From Arabidopsis thaliana (taxonomy: Eukaryota > Streptophyta > Magnoliopsida > Brassicales > Brassicaceae), in NCBI RefSeq assembly GCF_000001735.4, contig NC_003070.9:6448001-6512000 (forward strand): a stretch of 64,000 nt of DNA, in the 5' to 3' direction. Under the pieces are notes generated by a model. It had not been told where the DNA came from and made no database searches. It saw only the letters and a program-made list of their open reading frames with translations. Shown piece after piece: positions 44,301 through 56,927 of the stretch. The position numbers and the translations under genes are program-made. Position 1 is the first letter of the stretch; the number at the start of each line of letters is the position of its first letter.

Positions 44301-46218
44301 GATGAACAATGATCTAATGACCTACCTTCATACAAGACAACCTAAATCCTGGAAAGAAACTCTTGCTCTCATCTGCACTGTAAGTACTATTTTCTTGATG
44401 AAGTTAAAATACTTGCTCCTAGATGGTTTGATGTCACTAATAACTACACTAATGGAATGTTTTTTTCTTATTTATTGACAAACAGTTTGCAGAAGGAGAT
44501 GAATGGATAAGCCTCTGCGATGCTCTTGCCTCAAATTTGATGGCTGCTGGTTTTACTTTGGCTGCAACTCTGTGTTACATTTGCGCAGGCAATGTCGACA
44601 AAACAGTAGACATTTGGTCAATGAGCCTTGAAAAACAAAGTGCTGGGAAATCTTATGCTGAGTGTGTTCAAGTGAGTATAGAATTCTATATCTTGCATAA
44701 ATATTAAATAGTACTTCTCTGCTTAAACTTTTTTTTGCATTTCTTTTTCTGTGAAATAGGATCTTATGGAGAAAACTCTTGTCCTTGCTTTGACAACTTG
44801 CAACAAGAGAGTCAGTGCGTCTCTACGTAAACTCTTTGAAAGTTATGCTGAGATATTGGCTAGTCAAGGACTTATTGCAACAGCTATGAAGTTCTTAAAA
44901 CTTCTGGAGTCTGGTGATTTCTCACCTGAACTTTCAATCTTGCGTGATCGGATTTCTCTGTATGCAGAACCTGGTATGTGTTCAGCTGTGTTGTGATTAA
45001 TCTGCTATCGAAGAAAGCTATCATTCTGATATTAGCTAAATTTTTTGATAATATTGTTTCTTGCAGAAGCTGCTAACACTTCTGCTTCAACAAACACTCA
45101 GCCTAAAATTTCCAATCCATATCAAGAGGTATGTTGTTTGGCTTGGAACAAACTCTGTTATCTACTTGGTTTTTACTTAAACATTTATTCGTCTTATTTT
45201 CCTGCAGAAATCTTTTACTCCAGCTCCATTAAGCAATGCTCAGCCATCAAGAAGTATTACTTTTTTTCCTTTGAATCCTCCTCGAGAACTAAAGAACGCG
45301 GACCAATATCAGCAACCAACCATGGATTATCATTCATTTAATGTATATGATTCACTTCCATCTCCATTGTATTTAGTTTACATTGTCCACATTTTAGCTT
45401 TTGACTAACCAAAAAACCTCTGTCTCCAGCGATCCGCTGGCCCAGCTTACAATGCTCCACCCGGTCCTGGTTCATATCGATCCATCCATTCACAAGTTGG
45501 TCCATATATAAACTCCAAGATTCCCCAAACTGTTGCTCCTCCAGTCCGACCTATGACTCCAACACACCAGGTAGCGGTGCAACCAGAACCTGTAGCTCCA
45601 CCACCAACTGTTCAGACTGCAGATACTTCCAATGTACCAGGTATTGACATTGTAAAACATTAAAGCAGAAAACGCACTTTTTGTCAGCATCATTACATGT
45701 GGTTTATTTGTTATATATAAGTTTTTTACTAAAATCAAATTGTTTTCTTCATGATGTTATGGAATGATCCAGCCCACCAGAAACCTATTGTGGCTTCATT
45801 GACAAGGCTATTTAAAGAGACATTTGAACCATTAAGAGGTTATTCAAGAGATACTCCTGCCAAGAAGCGTGAGGCAGAAGATAATTGCTCAAGAAAGCTA
45901 GGAGCTCTGTTTTCAAAACTAAATAATGGGGACATCTCGAAGAACGCTGCTGAAAAACTCACTCAGCTCTGTCAAGCTCTGGACAAACGTGATTTTGGTG
46001 CAGCGTTAAAAATACAGGTAAAAAGTGGTGTATTTGTGAATCTTTAGTAATCTTGCATTATCGTATTTATAAATGTTGAATAAAGAATAGAGTTTGGTTT
46101 GTTATTTGTTAATTTTGGTGAACAGGGGCTTATGACAAGCACCGAATGGGATGAGTGCAGTTCTTGGCTTCCAACACTTAAGAAAATGATCGTCACGGGA
46201 AGGCAAAATGTGCGGTGA
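41309..46218 (+). CDS. SEC31A: COPII coat outer-shell protein SEC31 (SEC31A type)
   Basis: Outer COPII coat subunit, partner of SEC13, in ER-to-Golgi vesicle formation. I resolve 21 exons, starting 41309-41604, 41693-41747, 41833-41949 and ending 45773-46017, 46126-46218; all junctions are GT-AG and in frame, giving 963 residues. The N-terminal ~330 residues form WD40 repeats (e.g. [32 protein letters not shown]). An ancestral coatomer helical element covers about residues 490-700 ([27 protein letters not shown]). A Pro/Gln-rich linker at about 740-860 is short for the family, and a C-terminal helical SRA1-like domain follows ([20 protein letters not shown]...WLPTLKKMI). Likely At1g18830; the paralogue SEC31B is elsewhere. 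Confidence 0.94.
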
Positions 46219-48105
46219 AATGGTGAAATTTATCTGTTTGGGACTAGGTTATGTACTTGGTGAGAAATAAAGCAAATCAGTTCTAAATTTAACACTCTAT
46301 TTTCATAATGTCTCTTCTTCTTTTTTTTCTCTTATCTTTTAAGTGTCTTTGGAACCTGGAGAAAAAAATAAGCATTTGCCTTGAAAACTTTAGAGCCAAG
46401 CAATGTAAAAGAAGCCTGGGTTCATGAGAATGGTGTTAAGGGTCGTGGATCGAATACAAATTTTGTTATGCCGAAGGTGGAAAATATGTGGTCCAACTCT
46501 GTGTTTAGTTATTGGCCTATTTTAGTTACTTTTACGTTAAAAGAAATTGTCTACGTACTGTCTAGAGGTTCACAAAATCAGAATATGTATGCTCCAAAAG
46601 AGTATCTTGACTTTTTTTAATTACATTAAGAAATACTACAGTGGTCTTTTCCAACAAATTCGAGTGGCCACTTTGATGAGAGCAAAAGTGGCCAATATGT
46701 TTTTGGTGGTATTATATTGCTTTATGATAATGGCTTAAAATCTTTGTTATATATGGAAGCGAATTGAAAAACATGAACCTAAACGATTTGATAACATGAT
46801 TTGAAATGTGGGCCGCTGTGTTTTAAATTAAATTACATTAACATAAACATAACAAAAAAACTCCATCATGATCTTTTCTAGCAACCAAAAAGAATGATAA
46901 CGACCAGACCGTCTATTAATTAGATATATAAGTAATGCTTTGACACTTGACTTCTGGCTTTATTTGTTTAATATGTACATGAACTCGACTTAATCGAATA
47001 AAGTCATCAAGTTTAATAATATTTTCTTCATAACACTAAATTTACTTTGATTTAAATTTCATATGGACATCAAACTTTATATTTTTAATATGTGTTGAAC
47101 ATTTTATCGGAATCTTTTGTATGTAAAGTGGTGGGTCGAATATTCAACAGAAAGAGACAAAGGGAAGAAACATATGATTATTGGTACTTGTATGCATTAC
47201 TTATATTTTTTTTTTTACGTAATAAAAGCTAAGATCCAAATTTTATTTTACAATAAAATAATCATTTTAACTACTTATTTTCAACAAAACTCACCTATCT
47301 AGCTATAAGTCAATATAAGAATAAGAACAAAGATTTAACTTGCTTATTAATTTGTGTTTTGAATTCCATTTATAAGTCTGTATATCCCCATTTTCTGTTG
47401 CTGTCATTGACCATATGCTTCGTATACTCTACATGTGCGATATAGATATACATCGAAATATATTAATACATCAAAACAAGCATTGGAATTTGAAAGAGAT
47501 CGCAAGTGCTCATAAGGATTCATCTCTTTCAGCGCAAGCTAAGTGCTCTTAAAGATTCATCTCTTTCAAATAAGAAATATAGTTTATTATGTATCCTGCT
47601 TAAAACATTAGCATACACATATATATAGACGTACAAATGTGATTAGCTCAATGAAGAAAGATTAGTTTCGATTGGATACTTTTGTGTTATACGGAATGTT
47701 AATGGTTTATGTACGTCTTTAGAACTCGTCACCAAAATTATCTACGGCTCATTCTATTCTAAATCGACAACTTCTTAAACGCTTTAAGACTTCTGGGTTT
47801 TTAAAATAATCAAAAGCAAGATCCGCCAAAAAAAGGAAAAACAAAAAAATTGTTCCACATATTGTAATCTTAAATATAGGTACACATAGATTTGAAGTAT
47901 GTATCACATCAAGATTGAAAAATCATTCATCATATAGATCGGCGTTAATGTAAGTAGTTGAATATACAACATTAACCATATACATATACATATAAAATAC
48001 ATCTCGATCTAATATAAATCAATAGATCAAATCCAAAGCAGGTTCCTTTTTTCTTTGTTTTCAGTTACCTTTCTTGGCTTTTCTTCTTTTTTCCATCTTC
48101 GTTCA
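46219..48105. other. Gene-free spacer
   Basis: Contains the SEC31A 3' UTR and AT-rich DNA. Near 47,490-47,570 the phrase AAGTGCTCWTAARGATTCAT plus CTCTTTCA is repeated in tandem (about 37-bp period), and a TTTGAAAGAGAT just before it forms an inverted match. No gene is recognised. Confidence 0.55.
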
Positions 48106-48372
48106 TCAGTTGTTTGCATTCGGAGGAGAATACTCACAAACAACCTCCGTGTCAACTTCCCTCCGGTGAAAATTCCGGTGACAGCCACAGGCAGCACACG
48201 TCAAAGCATCATCTCCGCCGCTTGCCATAAACTCCCGGCAACCGTCAACAGCGTAGCCGCCAATATTAGCGGCATGATTCTTCTGACACTCAACGTAACG
48301 GACGTTGCTTGAAGAAGAAGTCATAGTGTAAGAGCTTTTTCTCTGTTTTATCACCACTTGCCTCTTCTTCAT
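48106..48372 (-). CDS. MIF3: Mini zinc finger protein MIF3
   Basis: Intronless 88-residue protein. It consists almost only of the ZF-HD dimerisation/zinc-finger domain (residues 25-73: [20 protein letters not shown]...[14 protein letters not shown]) and lacks the homeodomain, the definition of the MIF microproteins. MIFs bind ZF-HD proteins and block their DNA binding or nuclear entry, with effects on hormone responses and meristem formation (family knowledge). Conserved Cys and His of the double zinc finger are all present. A minus-strand TATTTATATATTAA at about 48511-48524 lies some 140 bp upstream and is a likely TATA region. Likely At1g18835. Confidence 0.95.
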   Translation of the reverse strand: MKKRQVVIKQRKSSYTMTSSSSNVRYVECQKNHAANIGGYAVDGCREFMASGGDDALTCAACGCHRNFHRREVDTEVVCEYSPPNANN

Positions 48373-49772
48373 CTTCTTCGTAAACTGATCTCCCGAAAAA
48401 CCCTAAAAGAAAATTCCGATTACCTTGTTTTGTGGGGAAATGATCAAACACTCTTTTTGGATACTAAGTAAAATGGTACTTGCCAATGAAATGCCCCTTT
48501 GTAGCCCTTAATATATAAATAGGGTTGTTGAGTGTTGACTATATATCTCTACACTATAGACGGATTTGCTGAAGCATTTGTTAAATTATTATATGACTAA
48601 GTATTTGAAAAAGTCGCATCAGAAAAAGAAGTCATTGTGAAATGAAATATATCTATATTTGGTAAGACAAAGACTTCGACATGTAATTAGGTTTATAAGG
48701 GTAAAAATATGTTACGTAACATGGAAGAAGTGCAACAAATGATGTAGAATATAAGATTACTAGCTAGCTAGTGATCTTGACATCTAGTATATTTAAACCA
48801 TTTTCTTTGATAGTTAGAATCGAGTATAATATTTTTGAAAATGTTGAAGATATTTTTAACCGACTTTTAAATAATAGATATACTATTTATCTGTATATAT
48901 TATATGAACAACAACAAAATTCTTAAATTTGATACGAGGGAACCTACTTTTTAATTTAATACTAGAATTCAAATTTACGTTCATTTTATTTCCAACGGTG
49001 TCTTCCAAAATTGCAAACATAAAACTCAGCAATGAGCCTTATTTGTACCGTTGTTTTCACGTGCAATTGCTTCGCATAAATCTTTTAATTCATTGGAAAA
49101 ATAATTTAGTAATAAAACCAATTAAATGCTAGCCACTAGTGGCTCATGAAATAAATAAATAATTGAATAAACAAAATAAATGCGTATCCGAGTCACTCCA
49201 AGGGACATGCTCCCACAAGCAATAGACACTGACAGATTGTTGGAGTATAATCGCATTATCAATCACATTTTTTATTATCATTATGGACTTCCATTTAAGT
49301 CTTATATACAACTATAAATAAATATATATCATTGTATATATCATTATATATATAGATAATGTTGTTTTCTTGGCAACTATATATAAAAGTATAGAATTAT
49401 AAATTCCATTTCAGTAAAATTATATATATTAATGCACAAAAGATAATGAGGTTTCAATTCGGATTTTTATTTAGAAATTCAGTAATACTTTGACTACTTA
49501 CTTATAACGCGAAGCAACAAATGTGGATCCCAGTTGTACACAAAAGACAACGTCAAATGCCCCATGCGATTTGATTATAAATTAGTTTTGCCCTAAAGAT
49601 GATCAAAATTATTTTCTGTATATAAATTATTAACGTGTAGACTACTACATCAAGTCATCGACAGTGCTTAATAATCTAGACTGATTTTTGAATTATGGAG
49701 ATTCGAATGTTCGGTACAATTTTATGAAATATATCAGCATAATTAACAAATCAAATATATTTTTTTGACAGC

Positions 49773-49807
<35 letters not shown>

Positions 49808-51637
49808 CGATTAGAGAAAGAAAAACAAAATAAACAAATATCAAAACCATATATGAACATCTTGACACACAAAACTATACCAACAAATTATTGACAAGTT
49901 TTGATCTCGACTTTTACTACTCACTGTAATAGTACGTAAGTTTATTTTGGCTATAACTACAATGGTATTAACTTTATATATCCTATCAATTCAGAAAAAA
50001 TGGTACTTGTAAACTGAAACATAAAATTTACAAAACAATTTCTTTGATCATTAGGAAAATAAAAAGCCGAAAATCACGGGCGAATGTCAAGAAGTCTGTT
50101 TTGTCGAATAGAAAATGAAGACACGGCATGAGTTCTTCTGTTCAATTTCTCTTGGCGAGTTCAAATTTTTTGCCACCTCCAATAAGCCAATAAGGAGGTA
50201 ATTAAGTTAATAATGATACCTTTCAGAACCATATTGTGCTAATTAACAATCACATTATATAGCAGATATTCGTCCAAACATCTACTGCAGAATACTATAA
50301 ACTATAAAGTAGTTAAGACCGCATTTAAAACAATTTGGAATATAGAGAGAGTCAGCGAGAGATGGGATGTTCTTAAATATTTGTGTAAAAGACTCTTTGT
50401 TTCTCACCAACCGTGCCCTACTCGTGAAGTTGCCAACCTAAAATCTATACAACCCCAAATCATTTGAATAGTTTATATATATATTTCATACACTGATCAA
50501 TCATCATACTGGATTTACATGTATATACAATATTGTAAAACTAGGGATTCGAGACCGAGTCACACTGATGAAAATTTTACTTCAAGAGTATAAAATATAA
50601 TCGTGAATAAGGTTTGTGATATATTTAAACAAAAAGTCTGTAAAAACTGCGTCTGACACTGGCAGAGATACAAAAACAAATTAAGGAACCAACAAGAGAA
50701 AGGGCCCAAAATGATTGTCAAACTATGACTTGCATAAATTATTATAGTTGGAAGGTTTGAATCTACTCCACTTTTTTCCAACTACTTTAATTTATTTATT
50801 TGTTTATGTATGTTTCCTTCCCTCCAAATATCATATTTAATCCATTTTCATTATAGTTTGATGAATGAAATCGAAAACATGATGATTCGAGAAAATCCAG
50901 CATGCCATATTGGCAAATATTATTAAACTTGTTCATAGAGTTTTTTTTTCTTCTTCTTATCAATTATCATTACTACCAAAATAATTGACAATATAATCGT
51001 CATTATCGTTTAACATCAATGTTGTTTTTAGAGTAGAAAATCTCTCCGAGAAACCAGAAACGTACAGATTTCTCAGGATTTTAAACATGCATGAAAAAAA
51101 TCAATCAACTACGTACACCTACGATTGCGAATTATTTAATGGGCTTATTTCAAAGATAAAGCCCAGTATATTTGACGACCTTTTGTTGCTGGCTTTCTGA
51201 GTTGTCTGGATTTGGGCTCAATAACCAAAACTCTAGAAGAATTTATGTATTATCGAAAAAGATTTCAGAAGATCCATATTTTTTGTTCCGGCAATCTCAG
51301 AAGATTCTGTTATGCATGATGTTTATACTGGTAATAATCTGGTTAATCAGAACCAATTAAATACGAAACAGCGAGAAATCACACAGAGAACAAATGAAGT
51401 CTTGCATACTCATATAATATAATAATGCATCAACCAAATAGGTAATGCAAGACATGTTTTAAAGAACAATGATATAGAAACTTAAGCCGATGAAGGATTA
51501 AGAGACAAATATTAACCTTCTTTATAAAACAGAGTACTGAAAGAAAATAGAGTTACTGACATTACAGAAACAGAGTATAGCCTTAGCTTTACTTTCAGAA
51601 ACAAAACATTGTTTCATTTTATATTATAGTAAAAATG
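48373..51637. other. Gene-free spacer
   Basis: A 3.2-kb AT-rich stretch with a pure A-run of about 31 bp at 49773-49803. I examined both strands for coding frames and for tRNA- or snoRNA-like folds and found nothing I can support. The 73- and 62-codon ORFs near 50.6 and 51.2 kb are featureless. Confidence 0.55.
49773..49803. repeat. Poly-A tract
   Basis: Thirty-one consecutive A. No retroposed gene is recognisable on its 5' side. Confidence 0.9.
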
Positions 51638-51925
51638 TCAGCATTTGTTGTATTTGTTGTGAATAGGATCAGATCCTCTTCCAATCATTCTTTTCACAGA
51701 TTGATTAGGATCAGACATAACGAAAGGAGAAGGCGCCAAGTTTCCTTTTGATGATGAAGAGGACTCAGGCTCAGACTCTTCAAGAACACGCAAAGGATGA
51801 ACAAACATAAGCTGCATCCTCATGTCTCTGTCCCATCTAAGACCCGAAACGTAATCAGTTTGAAGTACCGAAAACGCGATGAGAAGAAGAAGAATCATTC
51901 CTATATGACCAATTGAAACACCCAT
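51638..51925 (-). CDS. Small secreted peptide precursor, CLE45-like
   Basis: A 95-residue intronless ORF with the build of a signalling-peptide precursor. It has an N-terminal signal peptide (hydrophobic core MILLLLIAFSVL, residues 10-21; likely cleavage near residue 28), a variable middle with a Ser-rich stretch, and near the C-terminus RMIGRGSDPIHN (residues 79-90). That matches the 12-residue CLE peptide and is closest to CLE45 (RRVRRGSDPIHN as I recall it), sharing RGSDPIHN and the leading Arg. A tail KYNKC follows. CLE peptides are apoplastic ligands of CLV1/BAM-type receptor kinases. A minus-strand TATATATAA at about 51975-51983 may be its TATA box. I do not recall a CLE number for this locus. 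Confidence 0.75.
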   Translation of the reverse strand: MGVSIGHIGMILLLLIAFSVLQTDYVSGLRWDRDMRMQLMFVHPLRVLEESEPESSSSSKGNLAPSPFVMSDPNQSVKRMIGRGSDPIHNKYNKC

Positions 51926-53067
51926 GTTAACTAATATGTAGATACTACAGCGTTTTGTTTCTGAAAGTACAACTTGAGAGATTATATATAAATGGAAAAA
52001 GGTTAAAGAACAAGAGAGAATTTTGTATCTCCCTCTCTATCTCTTTGTTTTTGGAATGGAGAGAAGATTGGTAAGAAAGAAGCATATATAAAGGCTGGTT
52101 TTAGAAGAACTCTCTTCTGACAAGTTTGAACCAAAAAAGGGTTTACACTTGGAACTCTCTTCTAGGGAAGCTAAGCATATCTCCCTCTCCCTTTTTTTTT
52201 TCCTTTCATTTCCATACTTTCTTTTCTTCTAACATACAGATATATAAGTGTAGTTTTTCTGTTTAGATAAGGTGAATGGTGATACTGACACATACATATA
52301 AATATATAGTTTCAAAGGTGCATTCTTGTGTTGCTTTTTGAGCATTGTACGTCATACACTACCACAATGTCTGCTTTCAAATAGAATCACCAAAGAGCAT
52401 AGAGATATCTTTGGAACATTCCCTTTCTCCTGACATGGACTGCCGTTACATATAAAATGAATATAAAAAAAAAGTGTTTATTCAAAAAGAATAAATTGAA
52501 AATGATGAAGAAGAATAATAAAATGAATAGGAAGCCTGGTTCAAAAGCTTGTGTTAATTTCAACTTTTGTAATTTTAAGCTCTTTTTTCCATGCAATGAA
52601 ATTCAGTCTTGCTTCTTTGAGCTCAATCTAATATCCTTTATGCTTTTCTTTATTTGCATTTTTTTTCCTTTATTTACTTATGAAATATGATCCTTTCCCT
52701 CCCTAATCATTCATTCAAACTTAGGACCCTAGGACATTTGAAGATTCCTATATCACAAGTCACAACATATGAGGAGCTTAAGGATAATTAGTTCATTATA
52801 CATGACATAACCATCTAAAGTTGATTTATTTTATTTTGAAGATAATATATGAGAAGTAATGTAAGATTAAACGGAAAATGAAGATCCCTCACACACACAA
52901 AAAAAGAAAAGGAAAACCTATGATGTACATTCTCAACTCATTACACAAACACAAAGAGAAAAACAAACACAAGGACAAAGACAGACATACACATTAGCTA
53001 TATAGATAGTAAAATGATGTAGTTTAGAAACATCAAAGGCCTCAGCTTTTCTTTATCAGATGATCAG
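51926..53067. other. Gene-free spacer
   Basis: Promoter of the CLE-like gene on the left and the 3' UTR of IQD30 on the right. No other gene is recognised. Confidence 0.55.
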
Positions 53068-55435
53068 TCATCTCTTCCACTCTACCGGAGTTGCCTTACC
53101 TGCAAAACCCAAAACCAATCCAAGCAAAGTTAGACGAGAAAATTCCATAAAATGATCATTGTGGGAAAGATTGTTTTGCTTAGGAGACTAACCGTTTCCT
53201 TCTCGGGACGAAAGAAGAGTTTTCTCTGTCTTGTTCCCGCTTTTGCCACTCGAGTTTGAGACTCTTGTTTTAGGAGAATGAGAAGTGATTTTTGCACTAT
53301 TACCTGAAGATGGTAGAGAGTAACGTCTACTGGCTTTCTCAGTTGTCCCTAATTGCCTAGGTGAAGAAGAGCCTTGTAGCCTCAGCTTTGCTTTAGCGGA
53401 TTTAGTCGCCTGCATATAGCTCGGTATTCCCGGGCTACTAGTCTGATTACCATTACCACTCTCTTGAAACTCGGCGGTTTGAGTAGCAGTAACCGAAGAA
53501 GCCTTTTTCCCGGATTTCTGATTCTCCTTCCCAGCTGAATTCTCCTTATGGTTTTGTTTGGGAGTCCTCTCTTCTTTTACATCCTCCTTTTCCTCGGCCA
53601 TTACATTTTCTTCACTCTCTTCGATTTGGTTGACCAATGTGGAATCAAGAGATTCATTGGTCCCCAATGGTGTATGAGTTTGTATCAACTCTTCAGGTTG
53701 TTGCACCACTGTCTCAGCCACTTCATCTTCTTTCTCTTCATCAAAGGCATTCACAGATTCTTCTAAACTACCATTTGGCTTTTCAACTGCAATCTGTGGA
53801 ACCAGTTGAGGTTGGATAGAGTTCTCAACTACGGGATTATGTACTTTTCTCAAGCCACGTTTCACTTTCTCTAGATCAACTTGAGGATTGTCCATAGACG
53901 GTAGTGGTTCTACAGATTGGCTTGTTGAAACCTTGCGGAAGCTGCGTTTGGGTTTCTCAAGCTCAGATGATGTTTGTGCCACCGAGGAATTGTCGAGATT
54001 TGAAGAAGGGACTTTGCGAACACTCTTCTTTGGTCTCGCAAACTCAGCCTCGACTATCTGAGGATTACTGGCAAACTTCTTCTGAGATTTTCTGAGTGAT
54101 GCTTTCTTTGGCTGAGGAACTGGTTTCCAGAAGCAAGATGCTGACCAGTTCTCTAACCAGATTGAATTGGAAGAATCATTGTCGAGGGACAAAGGCAGCA
54201 CGTTTGGCGATGAAGCTAGAAGCTGATAAGAATAAGGCAACAGAATCATCCACCATGGTCTTCTCAACTTTTCAAACATAGTAATAGTAGAAACAAGTAT
54301 ACCTTCTGAGCAAAAGCATTTCCTGTTAGCTTATTGATTCCCAAGTAAGAATGTGTATCAACAACCGAGTTGGCTTTATTCTCCTGATAAGACAAAAACA
54401 TTAATCAAAGTTAAGAGCTATTCAGCCAAGAAACCGAAATCACAGAGAAGTGCTTGAAGAGCATTTACTAAAGGCTGATGATGCAAATGACATTTCCTCT
54501 GAACTTCAACTCCAATGTCTGAATGTCTGATCTCTCTCCCACGAGCAAGTGCTTGCAATCTGACAATTCCCATAACACAGCACAGAGTCGAAACAGCTTG
54601 CCTTCTAACCATGTGACCACGGATAAGTGCTTGTAGCCTTATTATACCTTTTAATATCTTGAAAGCACGTCGTGCCTTCACATAGAGAGCTCATATCAGA
54701 ATAGAAAAAAAGAAAAGTAGAAAAAGAAAAACACCAATAGCTGCAAATCAAGAGCCATGTCTATATCTAGTCCAGAAGCTTAAGAATATTACCAAGTATC
54801 CTCTATACGCAGCCTGCACGGTAACTGCTGCGATCTCTTGTTGAATTTTCTCTGATTCGGATAGCGAATCATCAGGAACAGAAGCAACATCTTGAGAATC
54901 TGTTGGTTGGACCTCAGAAACTTGTATCTCGTCGTCCGAAACATCTTCATGTTTTAGATTCTGCGTCTCTACAATACCACTGGTATAGACTGCTGCATTT
55001 CCAATTGATGAAAGATCCGAAACAACATCGGATTCTTCAATCTTTGATATAACCACTACTTCTTTTCCATTCACAATTCTCTGCACGTGATAAACCATAG
55101 AGAATTGTTGTCAGGAACAATTAGAAACAGACAACAAAGGGAAATGAAATCAGAAAGTGACACCATAGACAATAGTAGACGACACAAAATTAGTGGGAAA
55201 TTTGCAATGTCTAAAGTGAAAAAACTAGTAAAAGAGATGTCAAGCAGTCAAGGTCCTCTACGAGAACCACTACTGTAATCAACCTGAGAAATTTAACTAT
55301 GCAAGCTTGAAATTCATTTGTTTTATCATACAACATTGTGCGGAAGTGTGTTACCTCCTTATCTTTAGAACCACTAGATTTAGATGGTTTCTTTCCAAGT
55401 AGTACACTTTTTAACCACCTTGCAGGCTTTCCCAT
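53068..55435 (-). CDS. IQD30: IQ67-domain protein IQD30
   Basis: Plant IQD scaffold that binds calmodulin and associates with microtubules and membranes (family knowledge). Six minus-strand exons, 55355-55435, 54793-55080, 54469-54675, 54303-54383, 53193-54222 and 53068-53099, give 572 residues. The start MGKPARWLKSVLLGKK is the conserved IQD N-terminus; an in-frame ATG at 55450 was not preferred. The IQ67 region lies at about residues 108-175, with IQ motifs (AAVTVQAAYRGYLARRAF, IIRLQALIRGHMVRRQA, IVRLQALARGREIR), and is split by the invariant phase-0 intron after GYL. The tail is long, basic and Ser-rich, with a DUF4005-type IPSYMQATKSAKAKLR and a YSLPS motif. A last exon of only 10 codons ends VEWKR. 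Likely At1g18840. Confidence 0.95.
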
Positions 55436-56927
55436 TATGTCCACAACCAAAATTCAAAACACCTGCATTAGTCCGAACAATCACAAAATATTATGGTCAA
55501 GCAATAACACAAGACTATAACACAACACTTTCATTACTAAAGATTGCAATTTTCATATTTTGGTTCTATCTAGAGCTTTTAGACATTAAAGAGATACATA
55601 AGCTCTTTGTAACAGGATTCATCATACTAAGTTCAATGGATCAGCCATTTGTTTATAACTATGTATAGATCACTATCAAACATAAAATCATTCTTTTATA
55701 AGTACATGAGCTAAGGATTTGGATTTTTTTATAAAAAGATTAAATAGTAGTAATCCACAATCATTAACCAATGAAATCAAACAAGAAAGAGAAAGAAAAT
55801 GCAATGATCATCCTAATCTAAAATCAACAAAATCTCCAAAATTGCAAAAACGTATAAAACTCCAGAAATGAAATAACCAAAACCAGATCTGGAACTCACC
55901 TTGCAAGTAAATGTACCTGATCTCAAATCCACACTACCTGATCTCAAAATCTACAATAAAGAATCATACAAAATGAAATAAAGATCCGAGTAATGTCTGT
56001 CTCCAAATAGAGAATCTGGTCGGATCTAATGTCTGATTTCCGACAAAAACTAAGACGAAGACAACAGTACCCGTGATTACCAAAAGATGCTTTCCATTTG
56101 CAGTCTCTACAGAGTGTAGTGCATCGGTGGTGTTAGTTCCAGTGTCCACGAAGAGAGAGAGAGAACAACTTTATTTATTTCTATTTTAAAACTAAAACAA
56201 ACGCATCTCCGAATTCAAAATCTTGTTGCACCGTTCTTCTACAGCCGTTGGATCAATACTTTTTCCATCAACAAAAAACCAAAAAAATGAAAACTTTAAT
56301 GGAAAAAATTGCTACTACCAATTAAGTATCAACACAATTGGGAAATGATGATAATTGACAGATAGGTAATTTAAGAAGGTGAAGAAAGTTAGGAGTTGGG
56401 TAGTCCCCAGACTGCAGCTTACTTTGTGAACAAGTGTAATAACTCAGCTGCGTAACTATGAAGCATTTCTGGATGTAATTACATTCTTGCCCCTTCTTCT
56501 TCTTCAACCTCAGCGAGAGTACCTCACTTTCGTGGTGATGATACATTAGCCGTTTGATTTTGCGGCAAGGTCTCGTGAGTGTTCATAAAGGAACGGTTTT
56601 TATTATCCGGCTCTGTGAGACACTTCGTTGAGCAACAACTTGTGCTCATTCTTCAACAAAGTAAGCTGTTGTATTGCAAAGATAAACCTTTTACTCTTCC
56701 TGTTGTAACTGATAAAGAATTCTTGGAAAAGAAAACAATTTTAAACCATGTGGTGCATCCTAAATGAGATTGGCAATGTGCAGAGGTTGGAGACAAACTC
56801 TCAAAGATAGCGAACAAAATTATACTTTAGTTAAGAGATGAACTGAAACTAGAAAATACAAATGTCACTGGAGACCATAATAAAAAGTGAAAACAGGGTT
56901 GCATTAAGCTCCAACAATTGTGAAAAT
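55436..56927. other. IQD30 5' UTR/promoter and spacer
   Basis: The left part probably holds the IQD30 5' UTR with one intron (a CAG acceptor lies just before the coding exon on the minus strand). The right part includes the 3' UTR of the next minus-strand gene. No further gene is seen. Confidence 0.5.

Noticed and set aside
49773-49803. Poly-A tail of a retroposed gene or SINE
   Set aside because: No gene-like or Pol III A/B-box sequence precedes it and no flanking duplication was seen.
53548-54281. Plus-strand ORFs across IQD30
   Set aside because: Antisense frames of the long IQD30 exon 5.
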